From positions 1-64,000 of the forward strand of contig JAGQQG010000028.1 of NCBI GenBank assembly GCA_020426325.1: 64,000 nucleotides of DNA, read 5' to 3'. Under the pieces are notes generated by a model. The model had not been told where the DNA came from and did not search any database. It saw only the letters and a list, made by a program, of their open reading frames with translations. A program made the position numbers and the translations under genes. Below are positions 54,521 through 63,471 of this stretch, in pieces (position 1 is the stretch's first letter; each line of letters starts with the position of its first letter). This DNA is from Planctomycetaceae bacterium. Its GTDB lineage: Bacteria; Planctomycetota; Planctomycetia; Planctomycetales; Planctomycetaceae.

Positions 54521-55123
54521 ATGCGTGCAGCCGACAACCCCTTCCGGGCTGATCGCGTGCAGAGCTTGCGATATCGGTTTCACGACGGCGACGACTGGGA
54601 ATCGATGCTTGCCCGACTGCAGAAGTGCTCCTTTCGAGCGGCCATTGTCGGTCCAGAGGGAGTCGGCAAGACGACTCTGCACGAGGAACTCGCAGCTCGA
54701 TTGGAGAAAGACGGACATCCAATTCGATGGCTGAGACTGAATCGAGAGAATCGCCGTCAGGCTCCTGCCTTGATCCGCCGAACGTTTGCCGACATGACCC
54801 CGAAACATCTGTTGTTCATCGACGGAGCAGAACAACTCGGCTTCTGGAGATGGCAGCTGATCAAACGCAGGGCAGGACGACTGGCAGGACTGGTCATCAA
54901 CACTCATACAAGCGGATGGCTGCCGACGCTCATCGAATGCAAGTCGAGCGTCTCATTGTTGAGTGAGGTTGCCGAAGAGCTTCTCCCCGAGGAATTACGA
55001 CCGCCCCAGGAGACGTTGGTAAGCCTGTTTGATAGACATGCGGGGAACATCCGACTCTGCCTGCGGTCGCTGTACGATCAATGGGCCTCAGCACCGGATG
55101 TCAGAGGACAGGTCCCTCGCTAA
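54521..55123 (+). CDS. P-loop ATPase of unknown role
   Basis: A 200-residue protein starting one base after the previous stop. Walker A is GPEGVGKT (44-51) and Walker B LLFID (97-101) in KHLLFIDGAEQLG, as in small AAA/STAND-like ATPases. The rest (INTHTSGWLPTLIEC, then LLPEELRPPQETLVSLFDRHAGNIRLCLRSLYDQW) resembles the sensor and lid region of ATPases of the TniB/ExeA style. No fused effector is seen. It is the third gene of the coupled set. The 3' end overlaps the convergent transporter gene by 4 bases. Confidence 0.82.
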   Translation: MRAADNPFRADRVQSLRYRFHDGDDWESMLARLQKCSFRAAIVGPEGVGKTTLHEELAARLEKDGHPIRWLRLNRENRRQAPALIRRTFADMTPKHLLFIDGAEQLGFWRWQLIKRRAGRLAGLVINTHTSGWLPTLIECKSSVSLLSEVAEELLPEELRPPQETLVSLFDRHAGNIRLCLRSLYDQWASAPDVRGQVPR

Positions 55124-56112
55124 CGCTGCGGGCTCTGATTGTCGTCCCCTTGCTCGGCCATGCGTTCGGCGACCCATGTGTCGATGAACAACTGGCTGGC
55201 GTGATACATCAGCATCGGGAACAGGGCGAAGCCGCCAAAATGGTTGGCAACGAGCAGACCGATCGGTAGCGTCTTCTGGCTGCCGGACATCGCGACAGCG
55301 ACGCGGTCTTCGCGAGAGAATCCGAGCAACTTTCCCCCCTGCCAGGCGATGAACATGGCAGCGAGATGCACAACGACACAGCTAAGCCAGACGACAAGCA
55401 CCGGGACGAGGCCGATTCTCGGGCGACTCGTATCAGCGAGTTGAGGGCCTGCTTTCAGGAAGGCAGCTGAGAACACGATGATCAGGACACACGACTGGGC
55501 GACCACACCAACGAGAGACTTGTGGTCGATTGCCAGTTGACGAAGGCGCGGAATGAGTCGAACCAGTTGTCCGAGTGTCGCCGGGATCAACGCGGAGAAG
55601 ATGAGCCTCTTCATCATGTCAAGTGTGTCAAACTCGAATGTCGACGCGACAACAACGCTGAGCCAAAGGGGGGTGAACAGGAAACAAAGACCATTGGTCA
55701 GCATCGTCACGAGGAGCGAGACGGCATCATTTCCCCCCGCCTTGCGCGTCCAGACTGAGGCTGCGGCCATGGTGCAGGGGACCGTCGCTGCGATCATCAG
55801 GCCAATCGCGAGTCCGTTGTGTTGCTGGAGAGGCATCAGAGGCCAGGCAATCAGAGGCGTCAGCCCGTAGTTCACGAGACATGCGAAGATGACCGGACCG
55901 GGATACCTCAGTGATCGCCCCAACTGCCGACTGTCGAGCGAGAACGACATCAGGAACAGGATGACCGCGACAAGATACGTCGTCGCTTTGGGACCGATAG
56001 CCAATTCAATCCTGTGAATGCTGTCCGGCGACAATCGCATGCCGAGGGTGATCCCCGTGGGAATCAGCACTACAAGGCCGACCAAGAACCAGTGCCGCTT
56101 CAGCCATTGCAT
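55120..56112 (-). CDS. SBF-like transporter (bile acid:sodium symporter family, PF13593 type)
   Basis: A 330-residue inner-membrane protein with nine to ten hydrophobic helices. LMSFSLDSRQLGRSL, AATVPCTMAAASVWTRKAGGNDAVSLLVTML and SGSQKTLPIGLLVANHFG are typical of the SBF-like branch. The related families take up bile acids or other organic anions with sodium. The actual substrate is unknown. Confidence 0.88.
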   Translation of the reverse strand: MQWLKRHWFLVGLVVLIPTGITLGMRLSPDSIHRIELAIGPKATTYLVAVILFLMSFSLDSRQLGRSLRYPGPVIFACLVNYGLTPLIAWPLMPLQQHNGLAIGLMIAATVPCTMAAASVWTRKAGGNDAVSLLVTMLTNGLCFLFTPLWLSVVVASTFEFDTLDMMKRLIFSALIPATLGQLVRLIPRLRQLAIDHKSLVGVVAQSCVLIIVFSAAFLKAGPQLADTSRPRIGLVPVLVVWLSCVVVHLAAMFIAWQGGKLLGFSREDRVAVAMSGSQKTLPIGLLVANHFGGFALFPMLMYHASQLFIDTWVAERMAEQGDDNQSPQR

Positions 56113-56157
56113 GGAAGGGCCAGCTTTCCAATTGGCGGTGGTTCAGGAAGAAGGGAG

Positions 56158-58098
56158 CTATTCATTCTCGGCAGAATCTCCGTTCTCAGACTGCTCGTCA
56201 CTCTCGGCCTCCTCCTGAGGACCATCACCATTCCCCGGCGTCTCCGGTGCTTCCTCTGCGGAGGGAAGGTCGACAGGGGGACCGTCCTCGAATCGCAGGT
56301 CGGGGCGTTCCTCGGACTGCGGGAGGTCTGTGGGTGTCTCTTTGTTTTCGAGGAGTGCCGGTGATGCCTCATCCGGAGAACTTTCTACTGTGGGCATCGG
56401 CTCTTCAGTAGTCGACTCTGGTTGAGTGTCGGATGCTTCCGGTGCTGAAGGGGTCGCGGTCAGCTGTGGATCAACCGCAGACTCCCCCTTCGCAAGTCGT
56501 CGCCAGCGACGGACGAGAGATTGATTGCCCAGATGTTGAGCGGCACGAACCGATTCACGTTCGAGGATGGCGACAGCTTTCTCAAACTCCCCTTGCTGTG
56601 CCAGGGCGTTGGCCATCAGGGATGTCGCAGCTGTGCCCCAACTTCCAGGCCTTTTGAGGTAATGCTCGGCTGACTCGGCTGCCACGCCAAAGTCATGCAT
56701 CTCGTATTGAGCGAGAGCGGCCCAGTAGGTTGACCAGTCTAATGCGTTCTGGTTCGGAGTTTCCGGGTGTGGAAGAGAAATCCGCGCTTGCAGGTAGACC
56801 TGAAGTGCAGAATCGATCTTTCCCTGTGCGGCATCAATTCTCGCCTGCTGCAGGCTGCGCTTGGGGGCAGCGAACACATCATACTTCCCTGTCTCCGGAT
56901 TGACGGCGACCTGAATGGGGCCCTGCAGAACAAATGACTGGCGCATCAGCATTTCGGACTGTTCAGGTGTCGGCGTGCTCATCAGCGTCTGATCCGGATA
57001 GTCCCAGATTCCGATATCCTTGAGGTCCCACAATCCGTTTTGTCCTGCTTCGACCAGTCGATCGATGAGCCCATGTTCCTGAAGCGCGTTCGGGGTCAAG
57101 CCATCGTAAATCTCCAGAGGGATGGGAAGGGCTGATTGCAGCTTGCCGACTCGGGGTGCCCAGGTACTGCTGGTGCCAATCGCGAGGACTTCAATGTCGG
57201 ACAATTGCTGAGACTTGAGCGGGTAACTCAGCCCTCGCAGGTCATGCTGGCGGAAAATGGCATCATTCTCTTGAGCGGCTGCCAGAGTGGCCGGGATCTG
57301 AGGCAGGGGGGACTGAGCATCATCATTCGCTGACGACAAGGGCACACCGAGAGCGCAATCAAACATATAGACGCCTTCCTCGGGGATCACCACCCCCACA
57401 AGCAACGCTCGATCGGCCCCTTCTCCGGGCTCACGTGGACGGATGACGACGGCGTCCAAGTGCAGCTGACGGAGCATCATCCCGTAAATCCATGCGCGAG
57501 TTGCTGCCGTGCCACGACCGAAAAGAATCGCCTGAAGCGGACCAAACGGGGGAGATTCGGGTGTTTCATTCACCAACTCAACGGTCCGCACCAGCCTGTA
57601 GAAGAGAGCCACCGCCCGCTCAAGGTTCGTCCGCTGTTCGTCCGTCAACGTGGAGTCGACCATTTGACGAACGAGCAGGCTGTTCCGGAGATATCCGGCG
57701 TCGACAATCGTGAACTGATCCAGTGAGGTCTGGGCGTCCACCGCTTCTGGCAGTAACTTGGCGCGGAGCTCGGTATCGTTCTCAGCCGTCGAGAAATCCT
57801 CCGCTGCACCACACTGCATCAACCAGGTATTCAGCATATTGACGGTCATGTCCTGACCGGAACTGATCCCATAACGCTCTGGCTGAAGGGCATCGAGCAG
57901 ATTATCAATGTCCCGCTCGCATTGTTCGGGCGTTGACGTGAACTCGTCAATGACCGTCTGTGACTTCTCCTTCGGTTGAGGGCTCTGTTTCTCACAGGCG
58001 GTGACGGTCAGAAGCAGAAGGAGGCCGGCTGAAAGGGCAAGCCTTCGCCCGGGAGAGACGATTCCTGGTAGGTGGTTGGGGAGGTAGACGTTCATCAT
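56158..58098 (-). CDS. TPR lipoprotein with acidic tail
   Basis: A 646-residue protein from the ATG at 58098 (a second ATG follows; upstream open codons lie in the kdsA end). The lipobox is VTAC near residue 35. The middle contains an ARAWIYGMMLRQLHLDAVVIRPR segment resembling a transglutaminase-like fold without a clear catalytic Cys. TPR-like repeats lie at about 430-535 (QQARIDAAQGKIDSALQVYLQARI, WAALAQYEMHDFGVAAESAEHYL, ALAQQGEFEKAVAILER). The last ~100 residues are Pro/Glu/Ser-rich and disordered. It follows kdsA on the same strand, separated by 40 bases. Function is unknown. Confidence 0.82.
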   Translation of the reverse strand: MMNVYLPNHLPGIVSPGRRLALSAGLLLLLTVTACEKQSPQPKEKSQTVIDEFTSTPEQCERDIDNLLDALQPERYGISSGQDMTVNMLNTWLMQCGAAEDFSTAENDTELRAKLLPEAVDAQTSLDQFTIVDAGYLRNSLLVRQMVDSTLTDEQRTNLERAVALFYRLVRTVELVNETPESPPFGPLQAILFGRGTAATRAWIYGMMLRQLHLDAVVIRPREPGEGADRALLVGVVIPEEGVYMFDCALGVPLSSANDDAQSPLPQIPATLAAAQENDAIFRQHDLRGLSYPLKSQQLSDIEVLAIGTSSTWAPRVGKLQSALPIPLEIYDGLTPNALQEHGLIDRLVEAGQNGLWDLKDIGIWDYPDQTLMSTPTPEQSEMLMRQSFVLQGPIQVAVNPETGKYDVFAAPKRSLQQARIDAAQGKIDSALQVYLQARISLPHPETPNQNALDWSTYWAALAQYEMHDFGVAAESAEHYLKRPGSWGTAATSLMANALAQQGEFEKAVAILERESVRAAQHLGNQSLVRRWRRLAKGESAVDPQLTATPSAPEASDTQPESTTEEPMPTVESSPDEASPALLENKETPTDLPQSEERPDLRFEDGPPVDLPSAEEAPETPGNGDGPQEEAESDEQSENGDSAENE

Positions 58099-58138
58099 GG
58101 ATTTGTCAGAAAAAGAGCTGCAACAAGGAATAACGGCC

Positions 58139-58984
58139 TCAGTTGACACTGCTGAATGAGTTTGTCAGCTCGCGAAGTTGGGTCAACTCGGCCAGTAATG
58201 ATTCTACGTGATTGAGCGGCAACATGTTGGGGCCATCACTGAGAGCCTGATGAGGATTCGGGTGTGTTTCGAGGAAGACGCCATCGCATCCGCAGGCAAC
58301 GGCTGCCCGAGCAACAGGACGAATCATCTCCCTTGCACCGCCCGTCTGACTGCCGCCCGGGCGTTGAACGCTGTGCGTCGCATCGAAGATCACAGGGCAC
58401 CCCAGCGACTGCATGATGGGGATGGCCTGCATGTCATTCACCAGCCGACCGTAGCCGAATGTCGTGCCCCGCTCCGTCAGCAGGATGCTTGAGCAGCCCG
58501 ATTGCTCGCTTTTGCGAACCGCATGGACGATGTCTTCGGGGGCGATGAACTGAGGTTTCTTGATATTCAGGAGGCGACCATATTTGGCTGCTGCTCGTGC
58601 GGAGGCCACGATCAGGTCGGTCTGCCGGGCGAGAAACGCAGGGATCTGCAGAATGTCGCAAACGGCTGCCGCGGGATCGGCCTGCTCCGGCGAGTGGATG
58701 TCCGTCGTGATCGGAAGCCCCGTCCGCTCTTTCACGCTTACGAGAACTTCAAGCCCCGCTGCCAACCCGGGACCGCGAAAACTGTCGATGCTGGTCCTGT
58801 TCGCCTTATCGAAGCTGGCTTTGAAAACGAGTTGGAGGTTTTGCTTCGCTGCAATCCCCTGCAATGTGTCAGCGATGTGAAAGACCAGGTCCTCGGATTC
58901 GATCACGCAGGGGCCGGCGATGAACAGCAGCGGCTGCCCTCGTCCACACTGCGAGCCCCCCAGATTCACAGGGTTTTCCGGCAC
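58139..58984 (-). CDS. kdsA: 3-deoxy-8-phosphooctulonate synthase
   Basis: A 281-residue enzyme from a GTG at 58984. It condenses phosphoenolpyruvate with arabinose 5-phosphate to make KDO 8-phosphate for lipopolysaccharide. Landmarks are [59 protein letters not shown] and [12 protein letters not shown]. Length and motifs match the family. Its presence agrees with a Gram-negative-like outer membrane with LPS. Confidence 0.97.
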   Translation of the reverse strand: MPENPVNLGGSQCGRGQPLLFIAGPCVIESEDLVFHIADTLQGIAAKQNLQLVFKASFDKANRTSIDSFRGPGLAAGLEVLVSVKERTGLPITTDIHSPEQADPAAAVCDILQIPAFLARQTDLIVASARAAAKYGRLLNIKKPQFIAPEDIVHAVRKSEQSGCSSILLTERGTTFGYGRLVNDMQAIPIMQSLGCPVIFDATHSVQRPGGSQTGGAREMIRPVARAAVACGCDGVFLETHPNPHQALSDGPNMLPLNHVESLLAELTQLRELTNSFSSVN

Positions 58985-59099
58985 GTGATAGCATCCTGGC
59001 TGAAAAAAAGATCGATTGAATCAGTGCCACATTAGCCAAACGTTCAGCGTTTGGGAATGCCCTGACCAAAGTGTCACATGCCGGATGTCGCCCCAAAGA

Positions 59100-59789
59100 T
59101 CACGTTTCAAGCAACCCGCATAGCGAACTGATTGACGGCACCTCTTCGTCCTCGATTCGGTCCGAATGTCGCCGCTCGATGAGCAATGCCCGAAGTCCTG
59201 CCTGCTGAGCACCCCAGACGTCATTCTGCGGATCATCTCCGATTATGAGAATTCTACTGGCGTCCACTCCGCAGACATCGGTCAAGTTCCGATAGAATTC
59301 GTGATGTGGCTTGCGCCAGCCGACTTCGGAGGAAATGACCCGTTTGCAGATGTTCTTCAATCCATCAAGTTGATCACAGACGGCATGGAGGCGGTCATCA
59401 AAGTTGGATGCGATTGCCAATTGGTAGCCACGTTCATGCAGGGCATAAATTGTGGGGACGACATCCGGGTAACATCTCCATGACGAAGGAAGGGCGAACC
59501 ACTCGTAGAGTTCACTAAAGCAGGAGTCTCTATCTGTCACATCGCCAAGCACCTCTGCAACAAAGTCTCGCCAGAACTCGTGATCATTCGACTCACTGGT
59601 TGCATGGAACTGCGACTGATTGCGCTGAAGGAAGACATCCGCAATCCGCTGCCGAATCTCCAGTCGTGTCAGGGAAGATCCGTGCCTTTGCCCAACCCGA
59701 TGATAGACCTCGTGAACCGGTGGATCAGCAAAGATCAACGTGCCGACGGCATCGAATGCGATCCACTGACAATCATCCTCTAACAGCAT
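59100..59789 (-). CDS. HAD-family hydrolase
   Basis: A 229-residue protein of the HAD-IA branch. Motif I is FDAVGTLIF: nucleophile Asp13, but the usual second Asp (+2) is Val15. Motif II lies in LAIASNFD, motif III has Lys in GWRKPHHEFY, and motif IV is IIGDDPQNDVWGAQQAG. The Val at +2 recurs in HDHD3-like relatives and may reduce phosphatase activity. Substrate unknown. Confidence 0.88.
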   Translation of the reverse strand: MLLEDDCQWIAFDAVGTLIFADPPVHEVYHRVGQRHGSSLTRLEIRQRIADVFLQRNQSQFHATSESNDHEFWRDFVAEVLGDVTDRDSCFSELYEWFALPSSWRCYPDVVPTIYALHERGYQLAIASNFDDRLHAVCDQLDGLKNICKRVISSEVGWRKPHHEFYRNLTDVCGVDASRILIIGDDPQNDVWGAQQAGLRALLIERRHSDRIEDEEVPSISSLCGLLET

Positions 59790-59872
59790 GGCTGCTTGTG
59801 TTCATTCGAGGAGCTGAGAGCATTCAGAAGCCACATCGATGAGGACGACGCTGTAACAATCCCGACCGGAAA

Positions 59873-60637
59873 CTACTTCGGTGTGTCAGCTGGAGCGACC
59901 TTCTCAAAGAGTACAACATGTTGACGCGGCAACGCGTCGACTGTTTCTTTCCAACTGAGTCCGAACTCTGGCTGCTCGGCCTCCTTCTTGACTTGTGCCT
60001 GAGACATCTTGTGAATCTCTTTGATCGGCACCAACGGATCTTCCTTGCGGTACTCGACAAAGGCCACTCGTCCTCCCGGTTTGAGTGACTTCGCGATCTC
60101 GCTTAACATTTCATACGGGAAGTCGAACTCGTGATACACGTCGACCATGATCACCAGGTCGACCGTGCCCGGATTGAGACTTGGTGACTTCGTGTTGCCG
60201 AGGATCGGTTCCACGTTCTCAATACCGAGCCTCTTGCACTTGGCTGCGAGTGCATCAAGCATTTCCTGTTGGATATCGACGGCCAGGACGGTGCCTTCCG
60301 GTCCGACCTCTTCCGCGATCAGTGTGCTGATGACTCCCGACCCGGCACCGATGTCCGCGACGACCATACCGGGCTTGAGTTTCAGGGACTCCACCAACAG
60401 TGACAGTCCTTCTTCACGTTCACGCTCAGGGCGTTCCAGCCAGTTGATCCCCTGATGTCCCATGACCCGAGCGATCTCACGCCCCAGATAGAACTTGCCG
60501 ATGCCGTTGGGGTCATGAAGCTCGCGAAACGTGTATCGAGGTGAGTCTTCGGAGTTACCTGCGTCTTCTTCGGCAGGAATAAACGATCCGCCGCACAGGA
60601 GCAGGAACATCACAGTGAGAAGCGTTCTTTTCAACAT
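59873..60637 (-). CDS. Exported class I SAM-dependent methyltransferase
   Basis: A 254-residue protein with a clear leader (MLKRTLLTVMFLLLCGGSFIPAEED), which is odd for a SAM-dependent enzyme. The methyltransferase core starts near residue 85: motif I VADIGAGSGVIS (95-101 for DIGAGSG), motif II ending AVDIQQEM, then DLVIMVDVYHEF and LKPGGRVAFVEYRKEDP. The N-terminal segment GREIARVMGHQGINWLERPEREREE is shared with a family found in planctomycetes and others. Either the leader is a membrane anchor facing the cytosol or the protein works outside the cytosol. The substrate is unknown. Confidence 0.88.
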   Translation of the reverse strand: MLKRTLLTVMFLLLCGGSFIPAEEDAGNSEDSPRYTFRELHDPNGIGKFYLGREIARVMGHQGINWLERPEREREEGLSLLVESLKLKPGMVVADIGAGSGVISTLIAEEVGPEGTVLAVDIQQEMLDALAAKCKRLGIENVEPILGNTKSPSLNPGTVDLVIMVDVYHEFDFPYEMLSEIAKSLKPGGRVAFVEYRKEDPLVPIKEIHKMSQAQVKKEAEQPEFGLSWKETVDALPRQHVVLFEKVAPADTPK

Positions 60638-60646
60638 CTCTGCTCC

Positions 60647-60886
60647 CTAGTCGGTCAGCTGGCCCGTTTGTGGGTCGCGGTTGTGTTGCCGCATGATCTC
60701 CTGCCAGGTTTCCATCGACAGAGATTCCGCTTCGTCGACGAGCATGACCGGGATCTCATCACGAATCGTGTAACGCAGACGTGTCTCGGGATCTGTACTG
60801 ACAAGTCCCTGGCCGTCGTACACTAGCTGGGCGTGAGACTGCGGGCAGACCAGTAACTCGACCGCATGTTTGGGATCAAAGCTCAT
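60647..60886 (-). CDS. Trm112-like / UPF0434 small protein
   Basis: A 79-residue protein from the ATG at 60886, with AGGA upstream; the extra open codons overlap the lipoprotein gene. HAVELLVCPQSHAQLVYDGQGLVS and RYTIRDEIPVMLVDEAESL match the Trm112/YcaR pattern. Only one of the four zinc cysteines remains, as in many bacterial members. Trm112 partners activate methyltransferases, and a methyltransferase gene lies 9 bases downstream. Confidence 0.88.
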   Translation of the reverse strand: MSFDPKHAVELLVCPQSHAQLVYDGQGLVSTDPETRLRYTIRDEIPVMLVDEAESLSMETWQEIMRQHNRDPQTGQLTD

Positions 60887-60905
60887 GGAAGTGATTGTCC
60901 TGTTG

Positions 60906-61382
60906 TTAGCCTTCTGTCTCATCCACAAAACTGAGACGCAAAGTGTGATGTCCCCATTCCGTCTCGATGATGCCGGGAAATGTCTTGTCAGCGTCCTCGA
61001 TGAGTGACTGAACCTCCGAGTGAGACGCGGTCTCCGAGGGCAATCGAATGATCAACGCCCAGGCCCAGTTCAGATCCTGGTCGATAAACGCCACCGGCTC
61101 GACGTTGGTCACGGCTTCCAGTTGCTTCAACAGCGGAATCACGTGCACTTGATCAACGTCTTTGTGGTGACCGTACCGCGCATCATAGTGTGTCCCGCCC
61201 GCTTCGAGGAACGCAATCGCGTCCTCGTGCGGAAAGTCCTCCATCCACACGCGGTCCACAAGGTCATCCAACTCCGCTTCCGGGTCGTCGCCGCAACCGA
61301 CCACCGATGCGAGCATGAGGACGAACGTCAAGCGAAAAGCAAACGACGAGGGAATCGGGGCTGCCTTCAATCGAGCGGTCAA
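60906..61382 (-). CDS. Small lipoprotein
   Basis: A 158-residue protein with a TTG start that overlaps the previous stop (TTGA). The lipobox is SVVGC near residue 30, after a hydrophobic stretch ([15 protein letters not shown]). The mature part is acidic with an alpha/beta look ([32 protein letters not shown]). The family is not recognised. It is part of a same-strand run from the isomerase to the methyltransferase. Confidence 0.75.
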   Translation of the reverse strand: MTARLKAAPIPSSFAFRLTFVLMLASVVGCGDDPEAELDDLVDRVWMEDFPHEDAIAFLEAGGTHYDARYGHHKDVDQVHVIPLLKQLEAVTNVEPVAFIDQDLNWAWALIIRLPSETASHSEVQSLIEDADKTFPGIIETEWGHHTLRLSFVDETEG

Positions 61383-62398
61383 AACCCGCGTGCCTCGCGA
61401 ATATCAGCCATCGTGCGGAGATCGTAGTCGATGCCCACATAATCGAGGACGCTGCACAGAGCGCGAACAGCGACACCCATCCCGTCAGGACCGCTGAAAC
61501 CGCCGAACTGCCCGCCCCCTTTGAGGTGAGGCTCCAACTCGAGGAAGACCCCCGGAGCCCCCAGAGCCTGCATCCGTGAATTCATTTCCGGCAGGCGGTC
61601 ACGCAGATCTCTCAGAATCGCCTCGTGTGACGAGTCACCCATGTTGGCGGGGACAAAGTTCTTGAGACGCTCCTCGTCAACGACCCCCGTCCATTCCAAG
61701 CTCCGATCGACTGCGTAGTCCTTGATATGAGCCCAGCCAATGTGATCGCGCATGGCGACGTACTCATCGAAGACCTCGACCCAATTGAGATTTTGCGAGG
61801 ACAGGTTGCCTCCGTCGAAGATACATACGAGGTTCGGGCGGTCGAGCATCTCAGCCAGCGCAGCGAGCATGCGACCGTTCTGCCCCACGAGGTTCGCTTC
61901 AACCTCAAGTCCGTACGTGATGTTGTGCGCTGCGAAGCGATCGGCCACCTGCCCAATGAGCGATGCTGCCTGCTCGAGATACGGTTCAGGAGCTTCACCC
62001 TTCGGGTGATAGAATGAGAAACCCCGGATCAACTTGGCATCGAGAGCGACTGCCGCATTCACCGTGCGGGCAACCTCGGTTTCCAAATACTCATCAAAGT
62101 CCACATATTTGTTATGTGAGCCGTCATCCTGGCCGAGCAGTTTGACCTTGCCGATTCGTGAGCCGATGCTGGCGACTGACATCCCGTACTCTGCATGGAT
62201 GTCTTTCAGGATTCCCAGCTTCTCGTCGCTGAGATCGACAACGTGTTCGACCGAGCCTTCCCCGGTGACGTCGACGAACCGAGGGCTGTAGTACTTCAGG
62301 CCTAGCGCAGCAAGCGACGACATTTGTTCGACGGCTGTCTTGCGGTTGGCGGCTTCATCGGCGAACGCGGACAGAATGATCTTTGGGTTGTCGGACAT
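61379..62398 (-). CDS. Sugar phosphate isomerase/epimerase (xylose-isomerase-like TIM barrel)
   Basis: A 339-residue protein with GGAG before the ATG at 62398. The AP-endonuclease-2/xylose-isomerase-like fold shows [73 protein letters not shown] and [12 protein letters not shown]. Glu, Asp, His and Glu in these segments would hold a metal ion. It probably acts on a sugar or sugar acid, a gene type abundant in planctomycetes. Confidence 0.88.
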   Translation of the reverse strand: MSDNPKIILSAFADEAANRKTAVEQMSSLAALGLKYYSPRFVDVTGEGSVEHVVDLSDEKLGILKDIHAEYGMSVASIGSRIGKVKLLGQDDGSHNKYVDFDEYLETEVARTVNAAVALDAKLIRGFSFYHPKGEAPEPYLEQAASLIGQVADRFAAHNITYGLEVEANLVGQNGRMLAALAEMLDRPNLVCIFDGGNLSSQNLNWVEVFDEYVAMRDHIGWAHIKDYAVDRSLEWTGVVDEERLKNFVPANMGDSSHEAILRDLRDRLPEMNSRMQALGAPGVFLELEPHLKGGGQFGGFSGPDGMGVAVRALCSVLDYVGIDYDLRTMADIREARGF

Positions 62399-62430
62399 GG
62401 TCTCCTCAAAAGGGAAAAGGAACTTGACGA

Positions 62431-63279
62431 TCAGGCTTTGCTGCCGCCGGAGTGGGATTGATCACTGCTGACGACCGTGATCACATCGCCTGCGTCGACG
62501 AGAGCGCGGCGGTTATCTTCATAGCTGACCAGCAGCTTCTGGGCGAGAATTTCCTGAGCGAGCACGCGGCCTTTCCCTTCCTTGGTGATGATCCACTTCC
62601 CAACCTTGGGCAACTCGCGCTGGTATTCTTTGTAGGTATCGTATTCGTATCGTAAACAGCACTTGAGGCGTCCACAGCGACCGGAGATCTTCGTAGGATC
62701 AAGCGTCGCCTTCTGCACCTTGGCCATCTTCATCGAGACGGGCGGCATCTCAGTCAGGTGTGTGTTGCAGCAGGTCGGCTTACCGCAATCTCCGTAATCG
62801 GCCAGGAGTTTCGCTTCGTCACGAATGCCGATCTGTCGCATTTCAATGCGGGTTTTGAACTCCTTGGCGAGAACTTTCACCAACTCACGAAAATCAACGC
62901 GGTTCTCTGAAAGAAAGTAGAACACCAGCCGCTCGCCACCAAACAAGCGTTCGACATCGATCAGTTGCATGGGCATCTGGCTTTCGGCGACGATGACTTT
63001 ACATCGATCGAACTCGTCTCGTTCCTGTGCCGAGAGATCGTTCCGGATCTGCTCATCCTCGATCGTCAGCCGACGAAGCAGTTTGCCGGACGGATCGCTG
63101 ATCCCCAGGTATTCGCGCGTACGTTCCGTGGCTTCGCAGAGAACTTCGCCACACTCCATCCCGCGTGATGTGCGGATAATGACCTGATCCTGTCGCGAAA
63201 AGTCCTCGTCCGGCGGTCGAGCTGTGAACTCGGCCACGTTTCTCATGATGCCGTAACGGACGATATAGCGTTTCGCCAT
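62431..63279 (-). CDS. PSP1-domain protein (RicT/YaaT type)
   Basis: A 282-residue protein from the ATG at 63279 ([10 protein letters not shown]); the 106 open codons upstream look non-coding. The PSP1 domain is marked by [16 protein letters not shown] and [38 protein letters not shown], with [28 protein letters not shown]. Five cysteines (DCGKPTCC, then CGRLKCCL) fit the iron-sulfur ligands of RicT. In Bacillus the RicTAF complex affects RNA processing and development. RicA and RicF are not in the window. Confidence 0.92.
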   Translation of the reverse strand: MAKRYIVRYGIMRNVAEFTARPPDEDFSRQDQVIIRTSRGMECGEVLCEATERTREYLGISDPSGKLLRRLTIEDEQIRNDLSAQERDEFDRCKVIVAESQMPMQLIDVERLFGGERLVFYFLSENRVDFRELVKVLAKEFKTRIEMRQIGIRDEAKLLADYGDCGKPTCCNTHLTEMPPVSMKMAKVQKATLDPTKISGRCGRLKCCLRYEYDTYKEYQRELPKVGKWIITKEGKGRVLAQEILAQKLLVSYEDNRRALVDAGDVITVVSSDQSHSGGSKA

Positions 63280-63471
63280 GTGAATTCGGTAACAGGAGTC
63301 ATTGACGGGCCCCTGAGTATAGTCGACGGACCTTGGTGAACGCCAAGGAGTGACCGTATCGGGAGAATGAAGCAGATTGGATAAAATCCTCTGATTGATG
63401 AATTCAATCTCGATATGATTCCTGCGATTGAAAAGACAACAGATTTGGGGTTTTGCTGCGTGAGGGGTATG

